In this document: positions 7,258 through 14,832 of the stretch, piece by piece
Position numbering within the stretch: the stretch's first letter is position 1
How the letters are laid out: each line of letters starts with the position of its first letter
Virus record (IMG/VR): IMGVR_UViG_3300028925_000752
Span: 1 to 20,155 of that record
DNA length: 20,155 nucleotides
DNA from: a virus
Reading direction: 5' to 3' (one strand)
Made by a program: the position numbers and the translations under genes
Notes under the pieces: model-generated
The model's input: the letters and a program-made list of their open reading frames with translations, nothing else
Databases searched by the model: none
What the model was told of the DNA's origin: nothing

Positions 7258-8736
7258 ATGCCCTATGTCAGTATTGCTTTACCGGCAGGAATGCGCAATC
7301 ACGGCACAGACTTGGAGTCTACAGGACGATGGATTGATGGCAATCTGGTGCGCTGGCAAGGTGGATCTCTACGGCCAGTAAATGGCTGGGATCTGCGCAA
7401 AGCAACTTCATCATCGAACCCACCGCGCGGTTCTTTAGCATGGGTAGATAACTCATACGACCGACAAATTGCTTTTGGTACATCTAGCGAGCTATATGCC
7501 ATCAGTCAGGCAGGTGTACTAACCGATATCACGCCAACTGGCTTGGCTACAGGCTATGCAGATGCCGACGAAAACTTGGCATTTGGCGGCAAACCTTTTG
7601 GCACTGGATACTATGGCACAGAGCGCCCTTCTAACGGCGTTTTGCTGGAAGCGACTACATGGGCTTTAGATAACTGGGGCCAGAACCTTGTCGCCTGTCA
7701 CAGCGCTGATGGCCGTTTGTTCGAGTGGGATTTGAATACGTCAAACGATGCCGCTGTAATTGCAAACGCCCCCGTAAACAACAAGGGGCTACTGGTTACT
7801 GAAGAGCGATTCTTATTTGCCCTAGCCTCTGGCGGTAATCCGCGCAAGATTGCATGGTCGGATCGTGAAAACAATACCGATTGGACTCCAACTTCATCAA
7901 ACGAGGCTGGCGACATAGAGCTGCAGACTAGCGGCGAGATCATGTGTGGTGTACGCACAAAAGGTCAGGCAGTCATTATAACGAGCAGGGATGCGCACGT
8001 TGCCGTTTACCAGGGCCCGCCATATGTGTATGGCTTTGAGCGTGTAGGCAGCTCATGCGGCGTTATATCGCGTCAGGCGGCGGTCTCAGTTGTTGATGGT
8101 GCATTCTGGATGGGCACCAATGGATTCTATGTGTTCAACGGTTCTGCAGTGCAAGATCTGCCATGCGAAGTTAGAGACCATGTGTTCACTGATATGAACA
8201 CTGCGCAAAGCTCCAAGGTTGCTGCAGTGCACAATGGGCAGTTTGGCGAGGTCTGGTGGTTCTACCCTTCTGGCGATTCAACAGAAAACGACTCTTACGT
8301 CGCATATGACTATGAAGAGCAGCACTGGCACTTTGGTAAGCTAGATCGTACTACTGGAGTGGATCGAGGCGCATTCAACCGCCCCCTATGGTTCGATGCG
8401 AGCGGTAACGTATACGACCAAGAGAAAGGTAACAACTACGGCGGCCTAAAGCCTTACGTCGAGTCTGGGCCGATTATGATTGGTTCTGGTGATCAGATTG
8501 CTAAAGTTATTGGCCTAGTACCTGATGAAGAAACACAGGGCGACGTTACAGCCTACTTCAAGACTCGTTTCTACCCCAATGGTGAAGAGCGGGAGTATGG
8601 GCCATTTGCAATGGGCGAGCCCACTAACTGTCGATTCTCTGGCCGCCAAGTGCGGATGAAGTTGATCGGTAGAGACCTAGATGACTGGCGTGTAGGACAG
8701 ATGCGCTTAGACATTATTGCCGGCGGTAAGCGATGA
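7258..8736 (+). CDS. Tail nozzle / packaged-DNA stabilisation protein (P22 gp10-like)
   Basis: This is a 492-residue protein, close in length to P22 gp10 (about 470). The ATG is preceded by AAAGGTG. The N-terminus (PAGMRNHGTDLESTGRWIDGNLVRWQGGSLRPVNGW) is the recognisable start of a family found in many podoviruses, in which the protein forms a ring below the adaptor, seals the packaged DNA and continues the tail channel. The rest has repeated short motifs suited to a beta-propeller or beta-rich ring: LFEWD, FLFALASGGNPRKIAWSDREN, HVAVYQGPPYVYGFERVG, FWMGTNGFYVFNG, VWWFYPSG, YVAYDYEEQHWHFGK. A late KTRFYPNGEEREYGPF segment is followed by RQVRMKLIG. Gene order with the adaptor upstream supports the role. 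It overlaps the next gene by four bases (ATGA). An alternative label is simply tail tube protein gp10-like. Confidence 0.7.
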   Translation: MPYVSIALPAGMRNHGTDLESTGRWIDGNLVRWQGGSLRPVNGWDLRKATSSSNPPRGSLAWVDNSYDRQIAFGTSSELYAISQAGVLTDITPTGLATGYADADENLAFGGKPFGTGYYGTERPSNGVLLEATTWALDNWGQNLVACHSADGRLFEWDLNTSNDAAVIANAPVNNKGLLVTEERFLFALASGGNPRKIAWSDRENNTDWTPTSSNEAGDIELQTSGEIMCGVRTKGQAVIITSRDAHVAVYQGPPYVYGFERVGSSCGVISRQAAVSVVDGAFWMGTNGFYVFNGSAVQDLPCEVRDHVFTDMNTAQSSKVAAVHNGQFGEVWWFYPSGDSTENDSYVAYDYEEQHWHFGKLDRTTGVDRGAFNRPLWFDASGNVYDQEKGNNYGGLKPYVESGPIMIGSGDQIAKVIGLVPDEETQGDVTAYFKTRFYPNGEEREYGPFAMGEPTNCRFSGRQVRMKLIGRDLDDWRVGQMRLDIIAGGKR

Positions 8737-9386
8737 GAGATGCGTCGCCAGTACCGGCTGCTGACTGGAAGAAGTGGGCTGAGGCTATGCGCCGATGGGC
8801 GGATCGGACTCGCTCAAAGCTTGTAACCTTTCTAAGTGACGACAGTGCCGCAGAAGACGGAGTGCTGCTGTGGGATCGAGAAGGCTACCCAGTAGTATCT
8901 AAAAACGGAGAGTGGCGGCAGATAGTTCTTGCTGATGGGGGCGGGATGTTTGTTCGCACATCTGAAACCTATGCCGCAGCAATCAATACGGCATACCCAA
9001 TAGTCTGGGAGTCTACGGCCTTTGCGTTTGGTATGAGTTTAGATAGCGGAGACAACTCAAAGATAGTGTTTGACGAGTCTGGCTATTATTTAGTCAACTT
9101 CTCTGTCGAGCTTGAGTCTGGAAGCTCTAGCGCAAAGGACGGATATTTCTGGCCACGAGTAAACGGTACGGATGCCGCAGGTTCTACAATTCATGTTACC
9201 CTGTCTGCTAATGGGGATGCTTTTGTAATGAGCAGGTCGGCTTTTTTCTACATAAATGCAGGCGATGAGCTGCAGGCAATGTGGGCAGTCGATGATACTG
9301 ATTTGCATATGCACACTGAGCCGGCTACATCCTTTTGCCCGTCTTCACCAGCGGCTACAATCTCCATTACAAGGCTAAGGCAGTAA
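8733..9386 (+). CDS. Tail protein with C1q/TNF-like trimeric domain
   Basis: This is a 217-residue protein with ATG inside the upstream stop (ATGA). A short basic and aromatic helix (WKKWAEAMRRWADRTRSKL, residues ~12-30) comes first, probably an attachment or trimerisation segment, then a linker with LLWDREGYPVVSKNGEW. From about residue 75 it shows the strand order of a C1q/TNF-like jelly roll: DNSKIVFDESGYYLVNFSVEL, GYFWPRVNGTDAAGS, ANGDAFVMSRSAFFYINAGDELQAMW and a final SPAATISITRL. Such domains trimerise and are frequent at the distal ends of phage fibres and spikes, often for receptor contact. Being last in the tail module and directly after the nozzle gene, it is a candidate tip or central fibre. 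The fold is inferred by pattern. Confidence 0.6.
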   Translation: MRDASPVPAADWKKWAEAMRRWADRTRSKLVTFLSDDSAAEDGVLLWDREGYPVVSKNGEWRQIVLADGGGMFVRTSETYAAAINTAYPIVWESTAFAFGMSLDSGDNSKIVFDESGYYLVNFSVELESGSSSAKDGYFWPRVNGTDAAGSTIHVTLSANGDAFVMSRSAFFYINAGDELQAMWAVDDTDLHMHTEPATSFCPSSPAATISITRLRQ

Positions 9387-9389
9387 TTC

Positions 9390-9398
9390 TGCTATAAT
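9390..9398 (+). promoter_or_regulatory. Extended -10 promoter element (TGCTATAAT)
   Basis: A perfect TGnTATAAT lies in the 25-base gap after the C1q-like gene. GGAG at 9402-9405 and the ATG at 9412 follow immediately. A start site 6-8 bases after the box would put the 5' end of the RNA at or inside the ribosome binding site, giving a leaderless or nearly leaderless message, so either the promoter is weak or its main use is readthrough. No -35 is visible. Confidence 0.4.
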
Positions 9399-9411
9399 TG
9401 TGGAGAATGTT

Positions 9412-9786
9412 ATGAGCGAAGTTACATTAGAAAGTGAGTTGGAGCGGTGCAAAGATTGGCTTGAGGCGGCACTAGAGCACTCAGGCGGAACGCACACTTT
9501 TGAAGACATTGTTGCAGGTATAAACAGTGCAGCTTTCCAGTTTTGGCCGGCACCTAACGGAGCGGCGATTACTGAAATAATAGAGTTTCCAAGAAAGCGT
9601 GTATTGCACGTTTTCCTAGCTGGCGGCGAGCTAGATCAGATCGTCGATATGGATAAGAGTGCAGGCGAGTTTGCCAAGGCGAATGGTTGCACTGCAATGA
9701 CGATTGCTGGCCGCAGGGGCTGGGAAAAGGTACTTAAAAAGAACGGGTGGGATTACTATTTCACCACACTGAGCAGAGAGGTCTAA
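9412..9786 (+). CDS. Small GNAT-like phage protein
   Basis: This is a 124-residue protein. I chose ATG 9412 because GGAG at 9402-9405 is six bases upstream; an in-frame GTG at 9400 would overlap that site. Landmarks are QFWPAPNGAAITEII, KRVLHVFLAGGELDQIVDM, ANGCTAMTIAGRRGWEKVL and a terminal NGWDYYFTTL. The beta strands, the GC...GRRGW motif (residues 92-104) and the small size match a family of small phage proteins encoded among podovirus tail and ejection genes. They resemble the core of GNAT acetyltransferases. The acetyl-CoA loop (Q/R-x-x-G-x-G/A) is not clearly present, so enzyme activity is doubtful. It may be a structural or regulatory relic of the fold. It is the first gene of the ejection-type block and sits one base before the next gene. 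Confidence 0.5.
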   Translation: MSEVTLESELERCKDWLEAALEHSGGTHTFEDIVAGINSAAFQFWPAPNGAAITEIIEFPRKRVLHVFLAGGELDQIVDMDKSAGEFAKANGCTAMTIAGRRGWEKVLKKNGWDYYFTTLSREV

Positions 9787-9787
9787 T

Positions 9788-10288
9788 ATGTCAGGCGGCG
9801 GAAAAGGCGGTGGTCAAACCACTACAGCAAAGATTCCAGATTGGGTAAAAGAGCCCTCAATCCGAAACTTGGCGCGAGCTGAGGCAGCACAAAAGATTGG
9901 CTATATGCCCTATATGGGCGCAGATGTAGCCGCAATCAACCCCTTACAGCAACAGGCTATGCAGTCAAACTATGACGCTGCAGCAGCCTTTGGTATGGCC
10001 CCAGTTGGGGGTAATGCTATGGCTGGCTTACCGCAAGCGCAAGACTTTGGCGGGGGCGTGATGGGCTACAGCAGCTATCCGATGTTTGAGGCTGCGCAAC
10101 AGGAGTTGGCTGCTCAACAACCACAAACTCAGGCTGCTTACGATCAGTTGTTCTTCAACGATCGAGGTTATGCTGCGGCAAAACCCAATACGACTAATGT
10201 TGGCAACAACCCAAACAGCAAGTACGGCCCCTATTATCAGGGCACCACTGGGCTGCTAAATAATAACTTTTATGGCGGCATTGCATAA
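9788..10288 (+). CDS. Virion protein, N-terminal half of a probably split ejection-type protein
   Basis: This is a 166-residue protein with a GAGAGAGG-type ribosome binding site just before the ATG. It opens with a Gly/Lys-rich stretch (MSGGGKGGGQTTTAKIPDW) and continues WVKEPSIRNLARAEAAQKIGYMPYMGADVAAINPLQQQAM. This is the usual N-terminus of a long Gln/Ala-rich virion protein found in many podoviruses. In those relatives, as I recall them, a NPYENQVV...SGAFGG region follows in the same polypeptide; here that region is in the next gene. The C-terminus (NPNSKYGPYYQGTTGLLNNNFYGG) is Asn/Gly-rich and probably disordered. No signal peptide or catalytic motif is seen. A role as a DNA-ejection or internal virion protein is inferred from composition and neighbours. 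Confidence 0.6.
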   Translation: MSGGGKGGGQTTTAKIPDWVKEPSIRNLARAEAAQKIGYMPYMGADVAAINPLQQQAMQSNYDAAAAFGMAPVGGNAMAGLPQAQDFGGGVMGYSSYPMFEAAQQELAAQQPQTQAAYDQLFFNDRGYAAAKPNTTNVGNNPNSKYGPYYQGTTGLLNNNFYGGIA

Positions 10289-10314
10289 ATTTAAAGAATT
10301 AACTGGAGAGTAAA

Positions 10315-11643
10315 ATGGGCGCACCAGCAGGCACTAATGTAAATCAAAATACAGGCATCAATGGCACCGGTATGGGCGCACAAAATATTGGCGACTTCAA
10401 TCCCAACCTTCCAGCCGGCGTTCAACAATTTTTGCCTACATCCTCACCAGCAGGCACTAATGTAACTGGGAACGCAGGAATGCCGCAAAGCATGGTAAAC
10501 GCTGGCGGCCCTAACGTCTATCAACAGGCTGCTGCTGGTGTTACAGGCGGAATGGCAGGCACTGCACAAGAGATGGGCTACAACCCAATGCAAGTGCAGG
10601 CTGGAATGGGTAATGCAGCAATGGTAGGTCAGCAAGGCCCGCTATCTGCCGATCAAGTACAGGCTGGGCAGATTGCCAGCACTGACCTATCTGCCTATTT
10701 TAATCCATACGAAAATCAAGTTGTTCAGAATACACTGGCCGATATTAACCTGTCTGGACTGGCTCAGCAGAACGAGCTAGAAGCGCAAGCAAGCCGATCT
10801 GGCGCGTTTGGTGGCGCTCGGCATGGGGTAGCACTGTCTGGCCTTGGTTCTGAGCTTACACGGCAATCTGGGCAGGCTGCTGCAGCTTTACGTCAGGCTG
10901 GCTTCCAGAATGCACAGCAAATGGCACAGCAAGACATCGCAGGCCGTATGCAGGCTGATTTGGCTAACCAGAGTGCGAACCTAAACGCTGACACTACGAC
11001 TGCACAACTGGCTCAGCAAGCCGCTATGGGCAACCAAGCCGCTGCTAACGCTATGACTCAGTTTAACCTTGGCAACAACCTAACCGCACAGCAACTGAAC
11101 CAAACTGCTGGCCTACAAGGCTCACAGCAGCGCCTAAATGCGTCTAATCAGCTCGCTAACATAGGCAACCTAGGCTTTGGTATGGGGCAGGATATTCAAG
11201 CTAATATGGCCCGTGATGGCGCTCTACAGCAGGCTACTCAGCAAGCCATCATTGACCAAGCTAAAAACCAATACGCAGCGTACACTGGTATGCCTGCAAG
11301 CACTATTGGATACTTGTCACAGGCTCTTGGCGCGACTACTGTCCCGCAGTCTCAAGAGACCACTAAACAACTAGGCCTGATGGATTACCTATCTGCCGGA
11401 GCCAGTATTGCGTCGATGTCTGATCGTCGCCTCAAGAAAAACATTGAGAGCATTGGTGAGCTTAACAACGGCGTTAAGATCTACAAGTGGGATTGGAACG
11501 AAGCCGGTGAAGAAGTTGGCATGGTTGGATCTGGTATCGGTGTTATTGCACAAGAAGTTGCAGAGACTATGCCAGAGGCCGTACTTGAGGCTGACAACGG
11601 CTACTTGATGGTAGACTACAGAAAAGTATTGGAGGCCGCGTAA
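10315..11643 (+). CDS. Gln/Ala-rich virion protein with C-terminal Peptidase_S74 chaperone domain
   Basis: This is a 442-residue protein. The ATG has GGAG at 10305-10308, six bases upstream, and an in-frame TAA at 10300-10302 rules out an earlier start. Residues 1-120 are Gly/Asn/Gln-rich and low in complexity. Residues ~125-200 hold a conserved helical region (AYFNPYENQVVQNTLADI, then SRSGAFGGARHGVALSGLGSEL and AAALRQAGFQNAQQMAQQD), typical of podovirus ejection-type proteins. The C-terminus from residue 369 (SDRRLKKNIESIG, then VGMVGSGIGVIAQEVAETMPEAV and MVDYRKVLEAA) is a Peptidase_S74 intramolecular chaperone. Its Ser369 and Lys374 are placed like the Ser-Lys pair used for self-cleavage in endosialidase tailspikes. 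In those proteins the domain trimerises the spike and is cut off. Here the attached part is not beta-helical. Stop and next start overlap (TAATG). Confidence 0.75.
   Translation: MGAPAGTNVNQNTGINGTGMGAQNIGDFNPNLPAGVQQFLPTSSPAGTNVTGNAGMPQSMVNAGGPNVYQQAAAGVTGGMAGTAQEMGYNPMQVQAGMGNAAMVGQQGPLSADQVQAGQIASTDLSAYFNPYENQVVQNTLADINLSGLAQQNELEAQASRSGAFGGARHGVALSGLGSELTRQSGQAAAALRQAGFQNAQQMAQQDIAGRMQADLANQSANLNADTTTAQLAQQAAMGNQAAANAMTQFNLGNNLTAQQLNQTAGLQGSQQRLNASNQLANIGNLGFGMGQDIQANMARDGALQQATQQAIIDQAKNQYAAYTGMPASTIGYLSQALGATTVPQSQETTKQLGLMDYLSAGASIASMSDRRLKKNIESIGELNNGVKIYKWDWNEAGEEVGMVGSGIGVIAQEVAETMPEAVLEADNGYLMVDYRKVLEAA
10322..10465 (+). repeat. 21-bp direct repeat within the virion protein gene (10322-10342 and 10445-10465)
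   Basis: Two identical 21-base copies in the same reading frame, 123 bases apart start to start, both encode PAGTNV near the N-terminus of the S74-bearing protein. The first copy begins seven bases after the start codon. The identity at DNA level suggests a fairly recent duplication. Confidence 0.7.
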
Positions 11644-12020
11644 TGCCTATGCCGTTACCCCCTGAGTTGCTTGCCCAGATAGCCGCACAAACTAAAGCTG
11701 GCGCAATGGAGGGCATGGCACAAAACCCCATGCTTAACCAGACACCTACAATTGGTGAGGGCCAAGGCTTTCAAATCCCATCGAGAGACCAATTTAATCA
11801 GCTTGCAGGTCAGCTAGGACAGATAGGTCAGCTAGAGCAAGTGCCTATGCTCCAGATGCAGAGAGGGGGCGGTACCTACATGGCGCAGCCACCGCAGATG
11901 CAAAGCTTTACACCGCCTATGCCAACTCAAACTGCAGAGGCTGGCGATGGCCAAGATCAGAAAGGCTTACTAGCAATGCTAGATGAGCTGATGAAAAAGA
12001 AAGGAGCCGCAGCACAATGA
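11643..12020 (+). CDS. Small Met/Gln/Pro-rich virion-module protein
   Basis: This is a 125-residue protein. The ATG overlaps the previous stop, with GGAGG eight or so bases upstream in the end of that gene. It has a hydrophobic/Met start (PMPLPPELLAQIAAQTKAGAMEGMAQNPML), a Gln/Leu middle (DQFNQLAGQLGQIGQLEQVPML), a Pro/Gln-rich stretch and a C-terminal helix with basic end (GLLAMLDELMKKKG). There is no known domain and composition is its most informative feature. It lies between two ejection-type proteins and overlaps the next gene by four bases (ATGA), so it is probably made at similar levels and could be an assembly partner or linker. The function is unknown. Confidence 0.6.
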   Translation: MPMPLPPELLAQIAAQTKAGAMEGMAQNPMLNQTPTIGEGQGFQIPSRDQFNQLAGQLGQIGQLEQVPMLQMQRGGGTYMAQPPQMQSFTPPMPTQTAEAGDGQDQKGLLAMLDELMKKKGAAAQ

Positions 12021-13195
12021 GTCTACTGAATATGCTTGGCCGCAATCCTGCAGCAATGGATGAGATGGAAAAGGCTCGCCAGCTTGGCTTGCAAAACAAA
12101 ATGCCGCCCCCGCAGCAGCAACAACAGCAAGGCCCGTCCATGTGGCAGCGTTTCAATCAGCCTCAAAACTGGGCTGCGCTATCTAACGCATTCAACACTC
12201 TGCGCTTTCAGCCAGACCAAGGTTTAGCCGCGTCCAATCAAAAGATTATTGATGCAAGTGTGGCAGGCAAGGGTGCAAATGCTACTATTGAATGGCTACG
12301 CAAGAAAGGTCGAGACGACCTAGCCGACATGGTAGAAAAGAATCCATCAATAGCGTCTAGCGTTTTGAGTGCAATGCTAAAAGGCGAGCAAACGTCTGCA
12401 ACTGCACCATCAAAGGTTAGAGAGTACGAATACGCAAAAGCCAATGGATATGAAGGCAGCTACCAAGACTTTGTACAGATGGGTACTGCATCTGCTGAAA
12501 CTTTTGGAACCACTCCGCGAACAATCATAACGGAAGACGGCGGGACTCGAACTGTTTTGCTTGGCAATCGCGGAGGCATACAAGATGTAGACACCGGCGG
12601 CGGCAGAATGCCAGTTGGGGCTGAAAAAGTAGATCTTGGTACGCATTTCCAGTATTTCCAAGGAGGCGTACCAGTAGGCGCTCCAATACCAAAAGATGTT
12701 GCTGGTGAGCGTGAGCAGGCAGCTATTGGTACGGGCATGGGCGAGAAAGCCATTGAAGATCTGCAAGGTGCAACGCAAACTATTGAAGTTTTGGGGACGC
12801 AGCTAAATAAAATAGATGAAGTGCTCGGCAGTAAACAATTAACAGAAGCAGTTGAATCTCGCGTCGGCCCAGTTCAGGGCAGGATGCCTGCAATAACGTC
12901 TCAGCAAACATTAGGTGAATCGTACATTGATCAAATAGCTGCGCAATCATTTATGCGAGCTTTTGAAAGCTTGAAGGGTGGCGGCCAGATCACTGAGAAA
13001 GAAAGTGCTGCAGCTAAAGCCTCATTGGATAGACTGGCAAAAATGACTCTATCTGACGAAGATTATATCAATGCACTAAAGCAAGCCAGAGATGAACTTG
13101 CTACTCTAGTGGCCCTCAACAAAAGAAAGCTAGAGCGAGCAAAAAATGATCTGGGCGGAAAACAAAGCGGAATTACCAGAAGGGTGGTTGACTGA
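12017..13195 (+). CDS. Predicted internal virion / ejection protein
   Basis: This is a 392-residue protein. The ATG lies inside the previous stop (ATGA) and has AAAGGAG about eleven bases upstream. The N-terminal 45 residues are Met/Gln/Pro-rich with a run of six Gln (PPPQQQQQQGP). A helical block follows (WAALSNAFNTLRFQPDQGLA ... TIEWLRKKGRDDLADMVE), then an EYEYAKANGYEGSYQDFV segment and a beta/turn region. The last third is a long helical domain with SFMRAFESLKGGGQITEKE and LSDEDYINALKQARDELATLV. That GGGQITE...SDEDY pattern is common in podovirus proteins from environmental phages, where the protein is regarded as structural. No lysozyme or transglycosylase motif is present. A role as an ejected protein forming part of the genome-delivery channel is inferred. 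It overlaps the next gene by one base (TGATG). Confidence 0.6.
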   Translation: MSLLNMLGRNPAAMDEMEKARQLGLQNKMPPPQQQQQQGPSMWQRFNQPQNWAALSNAFNTLRFQPDQGLAASNQKIIDASVAGKGANATIEWLRKKGRDDLADMVEKNPSIASSVLSAMLKGEQTSATAPSKVREYEYAKANGYEGSYQDFVQMGTASAETFGTTPRTIITEDGGTRTVLLGNRGGIQDVDTGGGRMPVGAEKVDLGTHFQYFQGGVPVGAPIPKDVAGEREQAAIGTGMGEKAIEDLQGATQTIEVLGTQLNKIDEVLGSKQLTEAVESRVGPVQGRMPAITSQQTLGESYIDQIAAQSFMRAFESLKGGGQITEKESAAAKASLDRLAKMTLSDEDYINALKQARDELATLVALNKRKLERAKNDLGGKQSGITRRVVD

Positions 13196-14832
13196 TGGCT
13201 TTTGAATATGACGTACCAATAGACGGCAAGATAGTTACCGTTAGGTCTGATGAAGATTTAACTGACGACGAGGCTTTTGCTTTAGCGTATCGCCAATCAT
13301 TGGCGTCAAGTTCACAAACAACAGCTCAAGCTGTAGATTCAGAAGAGCAGTCTTGGCCGTCTGCATTAGCAAGCGGATTGGGTAACCTGCCAGAGTCTAC
13401 TTACAATCTTGGAAAAGGTGTAGTTGAGGCAGTTGCCAGTCCAGTTGAGACACTGACAACACTAGATAAGCTTGCTCGCGGTATTGTGCAGCGAGTGCTT
13501 CCTGATGCGCTAGTTGATGCTTTGGGCCGTGATGAGCGTGGCGATCAGGTCTATAAGGCAGTAGCAGATCATTACGTTAGAACATATGGAAGTGAAGAAG
13601 GGTTTAAGAACGCAGTAGCTGAAGATCCAGCCGCCATACTTGCTGATGCATCAACGCTTTTGACTGGGGGTGGCAGTTTGGCTGCTAAAATGCCCAAAAT
13701 GGCGCAGGTTGGCGAAGCAGCTGTTGCAGCAGGCAAAACAATCGAGCCCATTAGTGCCTCATTGAATCTGGCAGGAAAGGCTGGGGCAGCACCTGCGGCG
13801 GTTCTAGGAGCAACAACTGGCGTTGGCGCAGAGCCAATTAGAGAAGCATTCAGGGCTGGCCGTGCAGGCGGAAAGAAAGGTGAGACCTTTAGAGCCAATA
13901 TGCGAGGCAATGCACAACCGACTGAAATTGTTGATACTGCAAAGCAGGCACTGGCAACATTGCGCCAGCAGGCATCAGAGTCTTATCAACGCAACATGGC
14001 GGGCGTGTCTAAAGATGCAACCGTGTTAGACCTGTCAGATGCCATTAATGCTCTTGATGATTCATTTAATAAGTTTGCTGCCTACAAAGGCCAGATTAAA
14101 AATAAATCTGTAGCTGATGCTCTCAAGCAGGTTCAAGCTAAAATTGATCAATGGAAATCGCTAGACCCTGCAGAGTTTCACACCCCAGAGGGTTTAGATC
14201 AGCTGAAGCAATCTATTGGTGAGACACTAATGAATGTTGATCCAACTAACAGAACCGCATACGCGGCTGTTAAGCAGGTCTATGACTCAGTGAAATCTTC
14301 AATAGCCAAGCAGGCTCCGGATTACGCGAACGCCATGAAGGAATACTCACAATCTGCAGATCTCTTGCATGAGATGGAAAGGGCTTTGAGCCTTGGCAAT
14401 AAAGCATCGGCAGATACATCATTGAGAAAGCTTACTTCTTTGATGCGTAATAACGTCAACACTAACTATGGTGAACGGTTGCGTCTAGGTAGAGTTTTGG
14501 ATGAAGCTGCAGGCGGTGAATTAATGCCTGCAATTGCTGGGCAAACAATGGAAACTTTGATGCCTAGAGGTATTCAGTCTGCAACTCAGCCATTGGCTGT
14601 AGTTCAGGGGGCCAGTACAGGGAACATACCATTGGCCGCTGGCGTCGCTGCCGCGTCATCCCCGCGACTTGTAGGCGAAGCTGCACACCTTATGGGTAGG
14701 GCTGCTGGCGCTACTGGGAAAGCGGGAGGATCAGCAATTAATAGACTAACGGCACCATACAGAGACCCAGCAGTATATAATGCTTTGGTGCAAGCTGGCT
14801 TGCTTGAAGAGCGTCTAAAGGAGAAAAGATAA
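13195..14832 (+). CDS. Predicted internal virion / ejection protein with membrane-prone segments
   Basis: This is a 545-residue protein. The ATG overlaps the previous stop and AGAAGGGTGG lies just upstream. A short N-terminal domain (FEYDVPIDGKIVTVRSDEDLTDDEAFALAYRQSL) precedes a Gly/Ala/Val-rich segment (SGLGNLPESTYNLGKGVVEAV). Residues ~150-210 are very Ala/Gly-rich and hydrophobic, as is the stretch near 470-515. Between them are long amphipathic helices (KQALATLRQQASESYQRNM, NALDDSFNKFAAYKGQIKN, ALKQVQAKIDQW). This mix of helical and membrane-prone regions is usual for large ejection proteins that cross or line the cell envelope during DNA entry. I see no enzymatic motif. It lies directly before the portal gene, whose ribosome binding site (AAAGGAG, 14817-14823) is in its last codons. 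Confidence 0.6.
   Translation: MAFEYDVPIDGKIVTVRSDEDLTDDEAFALAYRQSLASSSQTTAQAVDSEEQSWPSALASGLGNLPESTYNLGKGVVEAVASPVETLTTLDKLARGIVQRVLPDALVDALGRDERGDQVYKAVADHYVRTYGSEEGFKNAVAEDPAAILADASTLLTGGGSLAAKMPKMAQVGEAAVAAGKTIEPISASLNLAGKAGAAPAAVLGATTGVGAEPIREAFRAGRAGGKKGETFRANMRGNAQPTEIVDTAKQALATLRQQASESYQRNMAGVSKDATVLDLSDAINALDDSFNKFAAYKGQIKNKSVADALKQVQAKIDQWKSLDPAEFHTPEGLDQLKQSIGETLMNVDPTNRTAYAAVKQVYDSVKSSIAKQAPDYANAMKEYSQSADLLHEMERALSLGNKASADTSLRKLTSLMRNNVNTNYGERLRLGRVLDEAAGGELMPAIAGQTMETLMPRGIQSATQPLAVVQGASTGNIPLAAGVAAASSPRLVGEAAHLMGRAAGATGKAGGSAINRLTAPYRDPAVYNALVQAGLLEERLKEKR
14776..14781 (+). promoter_or_regulatory. Possible -10 box (TATAAT) upstream of the portal gene
   Basis: TATAAT occurs inside the end of the preceding gene, 51 bases before the portal start. 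It has no TG extension and no convincing -35, so this is weak on its own. It is listed because other boxes in the window also sit before gene starts; about five TATAAT hexamers would be expected by chance in 20 kb. Confidence 0.2.

Noticed and set aside
8733-9386. Possible variable region of a diversity-generating retroelement in the C1q-like protein
   Set aside because: No reverse transcriptase, no template repeat and no pair of near-identical sequences differing at adenines is visible in the window.
9400-9411. GTG at 9400 as start of the GNAT-like gene
   Set aside because: The GTG overlaps the GGAG ribosome binding site, which is properly spaced for the ATG at 9412.
10286-10315. Programmed frameshift joining the genes at 9788 and 10315
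   Set aside because: The second frame has its own in-frame stop at 10300-10302 and a good ribosome binding site. No slippery sequence with a downstream structure is evident.
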